Shown piece after piece: positions 9,899 to 17,561 of a DNA stretch of 64,000 bases. Numbering within the stretch: the stretch's first letter is position 1; each line of letters opens with the position of its first letter. The stretch comes from Streptomyces venezuelae. GTDB taxonomy: Bacteria > Actinomycetota > Actinomycetes > Streptomycetales > Streptomycetaceae. A model generated the notes under the pieces. It saw only the letters and a program-made list of their open reading frames with translations, was not told where the DNA came from and did not search any database. Location: the NCBI RefSeq assembly GCF_008642335.1, contig NZ_CP029191.1, forward strand, positions 2,542,001-2,606,000, given 5' to 3'. Position numbers and translations under genes: made by a program.

Positions 9899-11142
9899 CG
9901 TCGACCGCGCCGGCCGCGCTGCGGGAGCCGGTGGAACGGGTCGGCCGGGGCTGGACGGCCTCGCTGTCGCTCGCCAACGGCGCGATCTGGGTGGGCTGGT
10001 ACGGGCCGCTGCAGATCCTGCTCGCCGTCCAGGCGGAGGACCTCGCGCCCGCGGGCACGTCCAAGGAGACCGTCCTCGCCTGGGTGACGGGCGTCGGCGC
10101 GGTCGTCTCCCTCGCCGCGAACCCGCTCTTCGGCGCGGTTTCGGACCGTACGACGTCGCGCTGGGGCAGGCGCACGCCGTGGATCGTGGCGGGCGCGGCG
10201 GGCGGCACCCTGTCGCTCCTGCTCCTCGCCTCCGCGGACTCGGTGTGGTGGCTCGCGGCGGGGTGGTGCCTGGTCCAGCTCACCCTCAACGCCGCGTTCG
10301 CGGCGGTGACGGCGGCCGTGCCGGACCGGGTGCCGCGCCTGCAGCGGGGCTCGGTGGGCGGGTGGCTGGGGGCGGCGCAGCTGCTCGGCGTGGTGGTGGG
10401 GACGGGGCTCGCGACGGCGGCGGGCGGGACGGGCGCGGGGTACGCGGCGTGTGCGGTCTTCACCCTGGCGGGCGTCCTGCCCTACGTCGTACGCCACCGT
10501 GACCTGCGGCTGTCCGCCGCCGACCGGCCGCCGTGGTCCCTGCGCGGCTTCCTCGCGGGGTTCCGGCTGAGCCCGCGCCGCCATCCGGACCTGGCGTGGG
10601 CGTGGCTGACCCGGTTCCTGCTGAACGTCAGCAACTCCCTGGTCCTGCTCTACCTTCTCTACTTCCTCCGTGACGGCCTGCACCGCCCCGACCCGGACGA
10701 GGGCGTGCTGATCCTGACGGCGGTGAACGGCGCGACGATGCTTGCGACGGTCGTGGTGGGCGGCGCCTGGTCGGACCGGACGGCCCGCCGCAAACCGTTC
10801 GTGCTGTGGTCGGGCGCGCTCATGGCGGCGGCGACGGCGCTGCTCGCCCTCTGGCAGACCTGGCCGGGCGCGGTCGTCGCGGCGGCGGTGCTGGGCATCG
10901 GCTTCGGCGTCTTCACGTCGGTGGACTTCGCCCTGATGACGGACGTCCTCCCCACGGCGGCGGACCGCGGCAAGGACCTCGGCATCATCAACATCGCCAA
11001 CTCCCTCCCCCAGGTGGCGGCCCCGGCCCTGGCGGCCCCGATCGTGACCCACCTGGGCGGCTACCGGGCGCTGTACCTGACGGCGGCGGTGATCGGGCTT
11101 GCGGGGTCGGGGCTCGTGACGCGGATCAAGGGGGTGAGATAG
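9895..11142 (+). CDS. MFS transporter, GPH/sugar-like
   Basis: A 415-residue major facilitator with about twelve hydrophobic helices. The cytoplasmic loop motif GAVSDRTTSRWGRRTPWI between helices 2 and 3 resembles the glycoside-pentoside-hexuronide and sucrose-transporter branch rather than the drug exporters. A second GGAWSDRTARRKP loop marks the C-terminal half. The ATG overlaps the glucosidase stop by four bases, so a role in taking up beta-glucosides is likely, but the substrate is inferred from context only. Confidence 0.85.
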   Translation: MTSTAPAALREPVERVGRGWTASLSLANGAIWVGWYGPLQILLAVQAEDLAPAGTSKETVLAWVTGVGAVVSLAANPLFGAVSDRTTSRWGRRTPWIVAGAAGGTLSLLLLASADSVWWLAAGWCLVQLTLNAAFAAVTAAVPDRVPRLQRGSVGGWLGAAQLLGVVVGTGLATAAGGTGAGYAACAVFTLAGVLPYVVRHRDLRLSAADRPPWSLRGFLAGFRLSPRRHPDLAWAWLTRFLLNVSNSLVLLYLLYFLRDGLHRPDPDEGVLILTAVNGATMLATVVVGGAWSDRTARRKPFVLWSGALMAAATALLALWQTWPGAVVAAAVLGIGFGVFTSVDFALMTDVLPTAADRGKDLGIINIANSLPQVAAPALAAPIVTHLGGYRALYLTAAVIGLAGSGLVTRIKGVR

Positions 11143-11169
11143 CGGGGGCCGACGCCGCAGGCGCCGGGA

Positions 11170-11212
11170 AGGGGCGCGGGGAACCGCGCGACCAGCCACG
11201 ACGCACCCGCGG
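11170..11212 (+). repeat. Dispersed Streptomyces intergenic repeat, copy A
   Basis: This begins with AGGGGCGCGGGGAACCGCGC and continues to ACGCACCCGCGG. Near-identical blocks occur at 33392-33437 and 50477-50518, and an inverted partial copy at 33297-33317, all between genes. Such blocks recur between genes in many Streptomyces chromosomes. Confidence 0.7.
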
Positions 11213-11221
11213 TCGCATGCG

Positions 11222-11250
11222 TGATCGAGCCCGTCCGGCGCTTGAGGACG
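11222..11250 (+). repeat. Second dispersed intergenic repeat type
   Basis: The block GATCGAGCCCGTCCGGCGCT leading into TGAGGACGA resembles another motif common between Streptomyces genes. It lies directly behind the first repeat in the convergent gap between the transporter and era and may help end transcription. Recognition is from memory; only one copy was noticed here. Confidence 0.45.
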
Positions 11251-11294
11251 AACGCGGCGCAGCCGGTGACCGGCCGAGCCCCATGCCGCCCCGC

Positions 11295-12257
11295 TCAGAA
11301 CCCCAGCTTGCGCAGCTGGCGCGGGTCCCGCTGCCAGTCCTTGGCGACCTTCACGTGCAGGTCCAGGAAGACGGGCGTGCCGAGGAGCGCCTCGATCTGC
11401 TTGCGGGACTTGATGCCGACGTCCTTGAGCCGCTTGCCCTTCGGGCCGATGATGATGCCCTTCTGGCTGGGCCGCTCGATGTAGACGAACGCGTGGATGT
11501 CCAGCAGCGGCTTGTCGGCGGGGCGGTCCTCGCGGGGCAGCATCTCCTCGACCACGACCGCGATGGAGTGCGGCAGCTCGTCCCGCACACCCTCCAGCGC
11601 CGCCTCGCGGATCAGCTCCGCGACCATGACCTGCTCGGGCTCGTCCGTGAGGTCGCCCTCGGGGTAGAGCGCGGGGCCCTCCGGGAGCAGCGGCACGATG
11701 AGGTCGGCGAGCAGGCCGACCTGCTGGTCGCCGACCGCCGACACCGGCACGATCTCGGCCCACTCGAAGCCGAGCTCCTTGCCGAGCTGGTCGATGGCGA
11801 TGAGCTGCTCGGCGAGCGTCTTGCTGTCGACCAGGTCCGTCTTCGTGACGATCGCGATCTTCGGCGTCTTCTTGATGGAGGCGAGCTCCTTGGCGATGAA
11901 CCGGTCGCCGGGGCCGAGCTTCTCGTTCGCGGGCAGGCAGAAGCCGATCACGTCGACCTCGGCCCACGTCGTGCGCACGACGTCGTTGAGCCGCTCACCG
12001 AGCAGCGTGCGCGGCTTGTGCAGCCCCGGGGTGTCGACCAGGATCATCTGGGCGTCGGGCCGGTGCACGATGCCGCGCACGGTGTGGCGCGTGGTCTGCG
12101 GCTGGTTGGCGGTGATCGCCACCTTCTTGCCGACCAGAGCGTTCGTGAGGGTGGACTTGCCCGCGTTGGGGCGGCCGACGAAGCAGGCGAAGCCGGCGCG
12201 GTGGACGGCCTCGGACGGCTCGGCTGAAGACGGGGTACGAACGCTCATGGCGCCCAT
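11295..12257 (-). CDS. era: GTPase Era
   Basis: A ribosome assembly GTPase of 320 residues that binds 16S rRNA during 30S maturation. Motifs are G1 GRPNAGKS (28-35), G3 DTPG, G4 TKTD and a C-terminal type II KH domain with the loop IIIGPKGKRLKDVG. An in-frame ATG three codons in (12248) is an equally good start; AGGGA lies closer to the first. It follows the cytidine-deaminase-like gene by 63 bases on the same strand, the usual actinobacterial order. Confidence 0.96.
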   Translation of the reverse strand: MGAMSVRTPSSAEPSEAVHRAGFACFVGRPNAGKSTLTNALVGKKVAITANQPQTTRHTVRGIVHRPDAQMILVDTPGLHKPRTLLGERLNDVVRTTWAEVDVIGFCLPANEKLGPGDRFIAKELASIKKTPKIAIVTKTDLVDSKTLAEQLIAIDQLGKELGFEWAEIVPVSAVGDQQVGLLADLIVPLLPEGPALYPEGDLTDEPEQVMVAELIREAALEGVRDELPHSIAVVVEEMLPREDRPADKPLLDIHAFVYIERPSQKGIIIGPKGKRLKDVGIKSRKQIEALLGTPVFLDLHVKVAKDWQRDPRQLRKLGF

Positions 12258-12320
12258 TGTCCCTGATCCCCGGAGCCCCGCCGCACCGCCCGGCCCGAAG
12301 GGGTGGGGAAGACGGCGGTC

Positions 12321-12674
12321 TCAGCCCGCCTCGACCCGCGCCCGGACCTCCCCGTCCGCCCCCGCGAGGAACACCGGCGTCCCGGCCCCGCCCAGGTCAC
12401 GTACCGCGGCGAGATCCTCGTCGGTGACCGCCTCCGCCCCGGAGACGACCGCCGCCGCCTCCAGCGACTCCGCCCCGGACGCCACGGCCATGGCGACCGC
12501 CGTCCTCAGCGCGGACAGCCGGAGCGAGTCGAGAGCGACCGTCCCCGCCACGTACGTACGTCCCGTCTCGTCCCGCACCGCCGCCCCCTCGGGCACACCG
12601 TTGCGGGCCCGCGCGGAACGGGCCAGGGTGACGATCTTGCGGTCCTCGGGGTCAAGCGCGGCGCTCTCAGTCAT
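12321..12674 (-). CDS. Cytidine-deaminase-like protein lacking zinc ligands
   Basis: A 117-residue protein with the overall pattern of a small tetrameric cytidine deaminase (GAAV, then AG-V, then RTAVAMAVASG). The catalytic CAERTA signature is replaced by SALRTA, removing both the zinc Cys and the catalytic Glu, and the second PCxxC motif is missing. It is therefore unlikely to deaminate cytidine in the normal way. It sits directly upstream of era, where cdd genes are found in many actinobacteria, so a structural or regulatory role in the same pathway is possible. Confidence 0.75.
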   Translation of the reverse strand: MTESAALDPEDRKIVTLARSARARNGVPEGAAVRDETGRTYVAGTVALDSLRLSALRTAVAMAVASGAESLEAAAVVSGAEAVTDEDLAAVRDLGGAGTPVFLAGADGEVRARVEAG

Positions 12675-12700
12675 GCCCCGAGCATACGGAGCACGGCCCG

Positions 12701-13606
12701 CTAGCCCGCCACCGGATAGATCGACCCGCGCCTGCCCTCGGGCGAGGCAAGCCACGCCAGCTTCCCGGCGGTGTCCACCTCGGCGTCCGGCATCGGCGTG
12801 TGCAGCACGATCGTGAGGTCGGGCCTGGCCGGCACCTTCAGCTGTGTCGATTCCAGGAACAGCGTCCCCACCACCGGGTGCTCGATCTCCTTGGCGACCT
12901 GCCCGCCGGGCAGGATGTCCCGCCGCTCCCACAGCTCCACGAACTCCGGGCTCACCGACTTCGCCTCGGCGATCACCGCGGCGAACCCGTCGTCCTCGGG
13001 CTGCTCCGAGCACGCCGCCCGGTACATCGCCACGACCTGCGGCGCGTTCCGCTGCCAGCTGCGGGCGCGGGCCCGGTAGATGGGGTCGGTGAAGAAGGTG
13101 AGCAGACAGTTCTCGGACGTCTCCGAGCGCATCCCGAGCACGGCCGCGGCCGCGTCGTTGTACATGACGCAGTTCCAGTACGCGTCCATGATGTGCGCGG
13201 GCTGCGGCATCCACGTGTCGATGAGCCGGTGCAGCCCCTCGCACATCGCCCGGTCGTCCCGCGCGACCTCGGGCCGCGGCGGATTGAGCCCGGCCAGCAC
13301 GTACAGATGGCGTCGCTCGGCACCGCTCAGCTTGAGGACACGCGCCACGGCATCCAGGACCTGCGGCGACACGGAGATGTCGCGGCCCTGCTCCAGCCAC
13401 TGGTACCAGGACGCCCCGACACCGGCGAGCACGGCGACCTCCTCGCGGCGCAGCCCCGGCGTGCGGCGGCGGGCCCCGCCGTCCGGAAGCCCGGCCTCCG
13501 CGGGGCTGACCCGCGCGCGCCGGCTCATCAGGAACTCCCTGAGCTCCCCGAGCCGCCGCGCCTTGGAGTCGTCCGTACCCGACGTCACCGACACTGCTGC
13601 TGCCAT
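12701..13606 (-). CDS. XRE-family regulator with MmyB-like ligand domain
   Basis: A 301-residue transcription factor. An N-terminal helix-turn-helix (about 20-95, RTPGLRREEVAVLAGVGASWYQWLEQGRDI) is followed by a PAS-like ligand-binding domain of the MmyB type (about 110-290). The ATG at 13606 is chosen because GGGGGAG lies six bases upstream. It faces a drug-exporter gene across 91 bases that contain a perfect inverted repeat, so it probably controls that exporter and itself. Confidence 0.9.
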   Translation of the reverse strand: MAAAVSVTSGTDDSKARRLGELREFLMSRRARVSPAEAGLPDGGARRRTPGLRREEVAVLAGVGASWYQWLEQGRDISVSPQVLDAVARVLKLSGAERRHLYVLAGLNPPRPEVARDDRAMCEGLHRLIDTWMPQPAHIMDAYWNCVMYNDAAAAVLGMRSETSENCLLTFFTDPIYRARARSWQRNAPQVVAMYRAACSEQPEDDGFAAVIAEAKSVSPEFVELWERRDILPGGQVAKEIEHPVVGTLFLESTQLKVPARPDLTIVLHTPMPDAEVDTAGKLAWLASPEGRRGSIYPVAG

Positions 13607-13628
13607 ACGGCGCTCCCCCAAGCCCTGA

Positions 13629-13647
13629 CTGGTGTTCCGACCACCAG
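13629..13647. promoter_or_regulatory. Candidate operator between regulator and exporter
   Basis: The perfect inverted repeat CTGGTG-N7-CACCAG lies midway between the divergent start codons. A TATGCT -10-like element for the regulator overlaps its edge (13647-13652, minus strand), so a bound protein would block at least one of the two promoters. Confidence 0.5.
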
Positions 13648-13697
13648 CATAAGTTCCCGCTCCCCACGTCTATTCCGGCCGAAGCAAGCTCTTGACC

Positions 13698-15131
13698 ATG
13701 GCGATCGACACCACCCCTGCCCCGTCCCCCCAGGCCGCGCCACCTGCGCCGCAGCCGCAACCGCACGGCCCGAAGCTCTCCACCCGCGACAAGCTCGTCC
13801 TCTTCGTGCTGTGCGCCGCGCAGTTCATGGTCGCGCTGGACTTCTCCGTACTGAACGTCGCGCTGCCCGTGCTCGGCCCCGACCTCGGCATGAGCCACTC
13901 CGCGCTGCAGTGGGCGGTGACCGCCTTCGCGCTGCCGTCCGGAGGCTTCCTGCTCCTCTTCGGCAGGACCGGCGACCTCTTCGGCCGCCGCAAGCTGTTC
14001 CTCGCGGGTCTCGCGCTCTTCGGCCTCGCCTCGCTGCTCGCCACGTTCGCGTGGGACCCGGCGTCGTTCCTCGCCGGGCGCGCGCTGCAGGGCGTGGGCG
14101 CGGCGGCCATCGTGCCGACCGGCATGTCCCTCCTGACGACCACGTTCCCCGAGGGTCCGGCGCGCGACCGGGCGCTCGGCATCTCCGGCACGCTGCTCTC
14201 GCTCGGCTTCACGGTCGGCATGGTGCTGGGCGGCGTACTGACCGACACCCTCGGCTGGCGCTCCACGATGGGCCTGCTCACCCTCTTCGCCCTGATCGTG
14301 CTGCCGCTCGCGCCGGGCCTGCTGCCCGAGTCGCGCACCCCGGACCGTCCGCGCCTGGACGTCCCCGGCGCCGTCACGGTCACCGGCGGCCTGCTCTCCC
14401 TGATCTACGCACTCTCCACGGCGGCCCAGCGCGGCTTCGGCGGCATCGACGTCATCGTCACGCTGGTGGCGGGCGTCCTGCTCCTGGCGCTCTTCGGCTA
14501 CGTCGAGTCGCGCGCCGCGTCCCCGCTCGTCTCGCTCCCGATGCTGCGCCGCCGCACGGTGGCGTGGGGCAACCTCGGCGGTCTCGTCACGTTCTCGATG
14601 ATGTCGACGGTCGTGTTCGTGCTGACCCTCTACTTCCAGGAGGTCCTGCGTCTCTCCGCCTTCGAGACCGGCCTGATCTTCGGTGTGCAGGGCATCCTGT
14701 CGGTGGTCGCCGGCGTGTACGCGCCGCGGATCATCGGCCGCTTCGGCGCCCGCCGCACGCTGGTGGGTTCGCTGGTCGGGCAGGGCGTGCTGGTCGCGGC
14801 GCTGCTCGGCATCGGCGAGGGCGGCTGGTCGGTGTGGCTCGCGACGGCCGCGGTGTCGGTGGCGAGCATGTTCCACCTGGGCGCGATCGTGTCGTACGGC
14901 GTGACGGTCACGTCGGGCGTCCCCGACGAGGAGCAGGGCCTGGCGACGGGCCTGGTCACCTCCACCCAGCAGGTGGGCCTCACCGTCGGCATCCCGGTGC
15001 TCGGTGTCCTCGCGACGACCGTCCCCGACCTGCTCACGGGCGCGCGGACGGTCCTCGCGATCGACGCGGCGGTGGTCCTGGCGACGGCGGCCGCGGTGGC
15101 GGTCGGGCTCGGCGGACGCAAGCGCGCGTGA
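13698..15131 (+). CDS. MFS drug exporter, DHA2 (EmrB/QacA) type
   Basis: A 477-residue proton-driven exporter with 14 predicted helices. It shows the DHA2 features QFMVALDFSVLNVALPVLG in helix 1, the loop GRTGDLFGRRKLFLAG and motif C GFTVGMVLGGVLTDTLGW. Proline- and glutamine-rich residues precede helix 1. The ATG at 13698 was preferred to a TTG two codons upstream. No strong ribosome-binding site is visible. Its divergent MmyB-type regulator suggests induction by a small molecule, which cannot be named from sequence. Confidence 0.93.
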   Translation: MAIDTTPAPSPQAAPPAPQPQPHGPKLSTRDKLVLFVLCAAQFMVALDFSVLNVALPVLGPDLGMSHSALQWAVTAFALPSGGFLLLFGRTGDLFGRRKLFLAGLALFGLASLLATFAWDPASFLAGRALQGVGAAAIVPTGMSLLTTTFPEGPARDRALGISGTLLSLGFTVGMVLGGVLTDTLGWRSTMGLLTLFALIVLPLAPGLLPESRTPDRPRLDVPGAVTVTGGLLSLIYALSTAAQRGFGGIDVIVTLVAGVLLLALFGYVESRAASPLVSLPMLRRRTVAWGNLGGLVTFSMMSTVVFVLTLYFQEVLRLSAFETGLIFGVQGILSVVAGVYAPRIIGRFGARRTLVGSLVGQGVLVAALLGIGEGGWSVWLATAAVSVASMFHLGAIVSYGVTVTSGVPDEEQGLATGLVTSTQQVGLTVGIPVLGVLATTVPDLLTGARTVLAIDAAVVLATAAAVAVGLGGRKRA

Positions 15132-15152
15132 GCCCCGCGGGGCGGTGCGGTA

Positions 15153-15179
15153 CGGCCCGGCCCCGTCAGGGCCGGGCCG
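15153..15179. terminator. Bidirectional terminator between exporter and DUF397 gene
   Basis: A perfect 11-bp stem, CGGCCCGGCCC and GGGCCGGGCCG, with a five-base loop. The TGA stop codon of the minus-strand DUF397 gene lies in the loop, so the terminator overlaps the end of that gene while also serving the convergent exporter. Confidence 0.75.
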
Positions 15180-15378
15180 CCGTCACGTCACGCGCGGGGA
15201 CGCGGGACATCGAGGAGAGGAAGACGACCCAGGCGTCCGGACTCACCACGACGATCGCGCCCCGGGGGCGCGCGGAGTCACGGATGAGAACGGTCCTGCC
15301 GGTCCAGGCGATCTCCACGCAGTCTTCGCTCGGGGCCCCGCTCGCACTGCTCTTGCGCCATCCCCATGTGCTGCCCAC
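15166..15378 (-). CDS. DUF397 protein
   Basis: A 70-residue DUF397 protein with the family pattern WRKSSASGAPSEDCVEIA and the C-terminal RDSARPRGAIVVVSPDAWVVFL. Such proteins pair with DUF5753 helix-turn-helix regulators and include small developmental and toxin-antitoxin-like partners in Streptomyces. The GTG start at 15378 has GGAGG six bases upstream; an in-frame ATG at 15441 with GAGG would add 21 residues. The matching regulator gene is 154 bases upstream on the same strand. Confidence 0.85.
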   Translation of the reverse strand: MGSTWGWRKSSASGAPSEDCVEIAWTGRTVLIRDSARPRGAIVVVSPDAWVVFLSSMSRVPARDVTAARP

Positions 15379-15532
15379 GCCGCTCCTCCACCCCGGGTGC
15401 GGAAGACCAGCCGGCCCGGCGCGGCTGGTGCAGAGGCACATAGCACCTCTTCCAGGATAACGGCGCGACACACGGATCTGAACGACCGGATTCTCGCCAA
15501 GGTCCCTTGTTGCGGCCGGGATTGATGAAGCG

Positions 15533-16432
15533 TCAGGCCGCTTCGACGGGCGCCAGGAGCTTCTCCAGATCGTCCGCCCCCTCTTCGGCCCTGACCGCCA
15601 GGGCCTTGAGGATGTCCACCGTGCGCTCCTTGACGGCCAGGTCCTCCAGCTCCCAGAACCTCTCCAGGTAACGCCCGCTCTCCTCCGGCGCGTTGGTACT
15701 GAACGAATCGCCGCGCGGGTTCTCCAGATAGAGCGAGTCCGGCATCTCGTCCGCCTCGAACTCGAAGAGTGTGAAGGGTCCCTGGATCCCGGGGTGCGCG
15801 CCGACGCTGAACGGCAGGATCTGGATGGTGAACTTCGGCAGGGCCGCCAGCTCGGCGAGCCGCTCCAACTGGGCGCGCATGACGCCGCGTCCGCCGACCT
15901 GGCGACGCACGACCGCCTCGTCGAGGATGTAGAACACCTCACGGTCGCCCGACGTCAGCATGTCCTGGCGGGAGAGCCGCACCTCGATGGCCCGCTCGAT
16001 CACCTCGTCGTCGGCCCCCTTGTCGTACGCCTTCATGATGGCGCGGCCGTACTCCTCGGTCTGCAGAGGACCGGGCAGCTGCAGGGAGTTGTACGCGCGG
16101 ACGATCGACGCCGACGACTCCAGGGCGAGGAACTGCAGGAACTCTTTGCTGTACAGGTCGCGGTACTCGGCGTACGGCATCTTGCGGCTGCCCCGCGCGA
16201 GATCGAGCAGTTCCTCGATCTTGCGGCGGTCCCGGATCCCGTACGCATCCAGCAGGGGGCGCAGGTCGTTGACCGAGATGCCGACCTCGCCGGCCTCGAT
16301 CCGGATCAGCTTGGAGGGGCTCCACTCCATTTTCGCGGCGACCTGCCGCTGAGTGAGACGCGCGGCGGTCCGCGCCTTTCGGAGCTCGGTGCGCAGCCGC
16401 AGCCGCTGAAGTGCCGCACTTGGCGCGCTCAT
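15533..16432 (-). CDS. Helix-turn-helix regulator with DUF5753 (WhiJ-like)
   Basis: A 299-residue regulator. The N-terminal XRE helix-turn-helix spans about 15-75 (RTAARLTQRQVAAKMEWSPS), followed by the DUF5753 domain (about 105-285) with the family hallmarks LQLPGPLQTEEYGRA, LTSGDREVFYILDEAVVRR and the terminal FWELEDLAV. A GGAG site lies upstream of the ATG. With the downstream DUF397 gene it forms the common Streptomyces pair related to WhiJ/BldB systems, which modulate development; the role of this copy is unknown. Confidence 0.92.
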   Translation of the reverse strand: MSAPSAALQRLRLRTELRKARTAARLTQRQVAAKMEWSPSKLIRIEAGEVGISVNDLRPLLDAYGIRDRRKIEELLDLARGSRKMPYAEYRDLYSKEFLQFLALESSASIVRAYNSLQLPGPLQTEEYGRAIMKAYDKGADDEVIERAIEVRLSRQDMLTSGDREVFYILDEAVVRRQVGGRGVMRAQLERLAELAALPKFTIQILPFSVGAHPGIQGPFTLFEFEADEMPDSLYLENPRGDSFSTNAPEESGRYLERFWELEDLAVKERTVDILKALAVRAEEGADDLEKLLAPVEAA

Positions 16433-16854
16433 GATGGCTCCACCCCCAACCGGACCGTGCGAGGTGCAACATAGCAGACTAGCAGCTTACTCATCGAGAC
16501 CTTCCGGGACGACAGTTCACGCCACTGTCAGGAGACCTCGAAGCGCGCGGGCGCGCAACCGCAGGGGCGGTCCGAGGCCGACAGTTGCCGAGTAGCTATA
16601 TCGCACTTGGCGAGCCTTCGATGAGCAACGTGGACTTCAGTACTACCCATGTCGCAGCGTCCGGGCTACGATATGGCAGAGGGTAGCCTGCTCAACTCGC
16701 CACAGTCGCAAGGAGGTTGAGAACAGAGCCGACACGGCACGGAATCACTCCATCGAGTGCGATCGACCGCCGATGTCCCCCTTCCTGGCGCCGCCCGTTC
16801 GTGGCTCGCCGCGGTATCCACGACTTGCGTGGAACCAGGAAGGAGTACAGCCCG
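16433..16854. promoter_or_regulatory. Intergenic region upstream of the DUF5753 regulator
   Basis: The 422 bases contain no convincing gene. On the minus side, TAGTCT and TATGTT near 16475-16490 are candidate -10 elements for the regulator, next to a TAGCAGAC-TAGCAG direct repeat. Two blocks, ATATCG (16598-16603) and CGATAT (16669-16674), are inverted copies about 65 bases apart and could bind the regulator. A lone AAGGAGG near 16710 abuts a TTG codon and probably starts nothing. Confidence 0.4.
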
Positions 16855-16986
16855 ATGGCCGAGAAGCCTGACGGGCGCCGCACCATCAGCACGTGGACCG
16901 ACCGGGTCGCGGTGTCGGCCCAGTGGGTGAGCCTCCTGATGATGGTCCAGGAGATCATCGACAGGTGGATCCTGCCCCACGTGTGA
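16855..16986 (+). CDS. Small hypothetical protein (43 residues)
   Basis: A short ORF with a clear AAGGAG site nine bases before its ATG and a good hairpin terminator seven bases after its stop. Residues 1-14 are polar and basic; the rest is amphipathic and hydrophobic (VAVSAQWVSLLMMVQEIIDRWILPHV), long enough for a peripheral or single membrane helix. I do not recognise the family. It lies divergent from the DUF5753 regulator across the shared upstream region and may be a third member of that module. Confidence 0.55.
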   Translation: MAEKPDGRRTISTWTDRVAVSAQWVSLLMMVQEIIDRWILPHV

Positions 16987-16992
16987 AACGCG

Positions 16993-17023
16993 AACTGGCC
17001 CCGGCTCGAGACCGGGACCAGTT
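16993..17023 (+). terminator. Terminator after the small ORF
   Basis: The arms AACTGG (16993-16998) and CCAGTT (17018-17023) continue inward as CCCGG and CCGGG with a single bulge, giving a stable hairpin without a strong T-tract. Confidence 0.55.
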
Positions 17024-17204
17024 GCGGCGGACGCCATCGCACAGACGTTTCCACTCCGAGTTCCTTGGCCGGCAGCCCGGAGTGGGAGCGTTTCGGATCC
17101 GCCTGTCACTCCATTCTGCCTGTCCCACCACCCCGATGGCGAGGGGCTGTTGGGACACTTCGCCGAGCGCTTACCGGGCCCCCGCCACCCACCGCGCGCG
17201 CCCC

Positions 17205-17561
17205 TCAGGGGCGGTCGAGCCGCAGGCGCTCCGCCCGGGGCAGTTTCGCCACCACCAAGTCGTACGAGTCCTCGACGAGCTCCCGGACCTGCCGGTCGGG
17301 CAGGCCGCCGTCGACGGTCACCGTGTTCCAGTGGCGTTTGTTCATGTGCCAGCCCGGGACGATCTCCGGGTGCGCCGCCCGCAGCCGGTCGGCGATGTCC
17401 GGCTCGCACTTCAGATTGACCGTGAGCGGGCGCCCGTCGAGGGCCGTGAGCGCGAACATCTTCCCGCCCACCTTGAAGACCGACGTCTCCGGAGTGAAGG
17501 GGAAGTCCTCCACCGCGCCGTTGAAGGAGAGGCAGAACGCGCGCAGGGCCTCCGGCGTCAC
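17205..17561 (-). CDS. MmcQ/YjbR family protein
   Basis: A 118-residue protein of the MmcQ/YjbR family, a small alpha/beta fold with a CyaY-like DNA-binding shape. Family features are the start TPEALRAFCLSFNGAVEDFPF and the VNLKCEPDIADRLRAAHPEIVPGWHMNKRHWNTV block. The GTG start overlaps the CNNM stop codon (GTGA), so it is translated from the same transcript as phoH, ybeY and the CNNM gene. Its biochemical role is unknown. Confidence 0.88.
   Translation of the reverse strand: MTPEALRAFCLSFNGAVEDFPFTPETSVFKVGGKMFALTALDGRPLTVNLKCEPDIADRLRAAHPEIVPGWHMNKRHWNTVTVDGGLPDRQVRELVEDSYDLVVAKLPRAERLRLDRP

Noticed and set aside
9745..11967. 740-residue antisense ORF
   Set aside because: Low-complexity Arg/Ala-rich translation opposite the transporter and out of frame with era; both are clear genes.
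12321..14876. 851-residue minus-strand ORF ending with the cdd-like protein
   Set aside because: The N-terminal 730 residues are antisense to the exporter and out of frame with the MmyB regulator; only the last 117 residues are a gene.
12800..15460. 886-residue plus-strand ORF
   Set aside because: Shadow of the MFS exporter and antisense to the regulator; His/Arg/Pro-rich, no domain.
16717..16986. N-terminally extended form of the 43-residue ORF
   Set aside because: The TTG at 16717 directly abuts AAGGAGG with no spacing; the ATG at 16855 has a better-placed AAGGAG.
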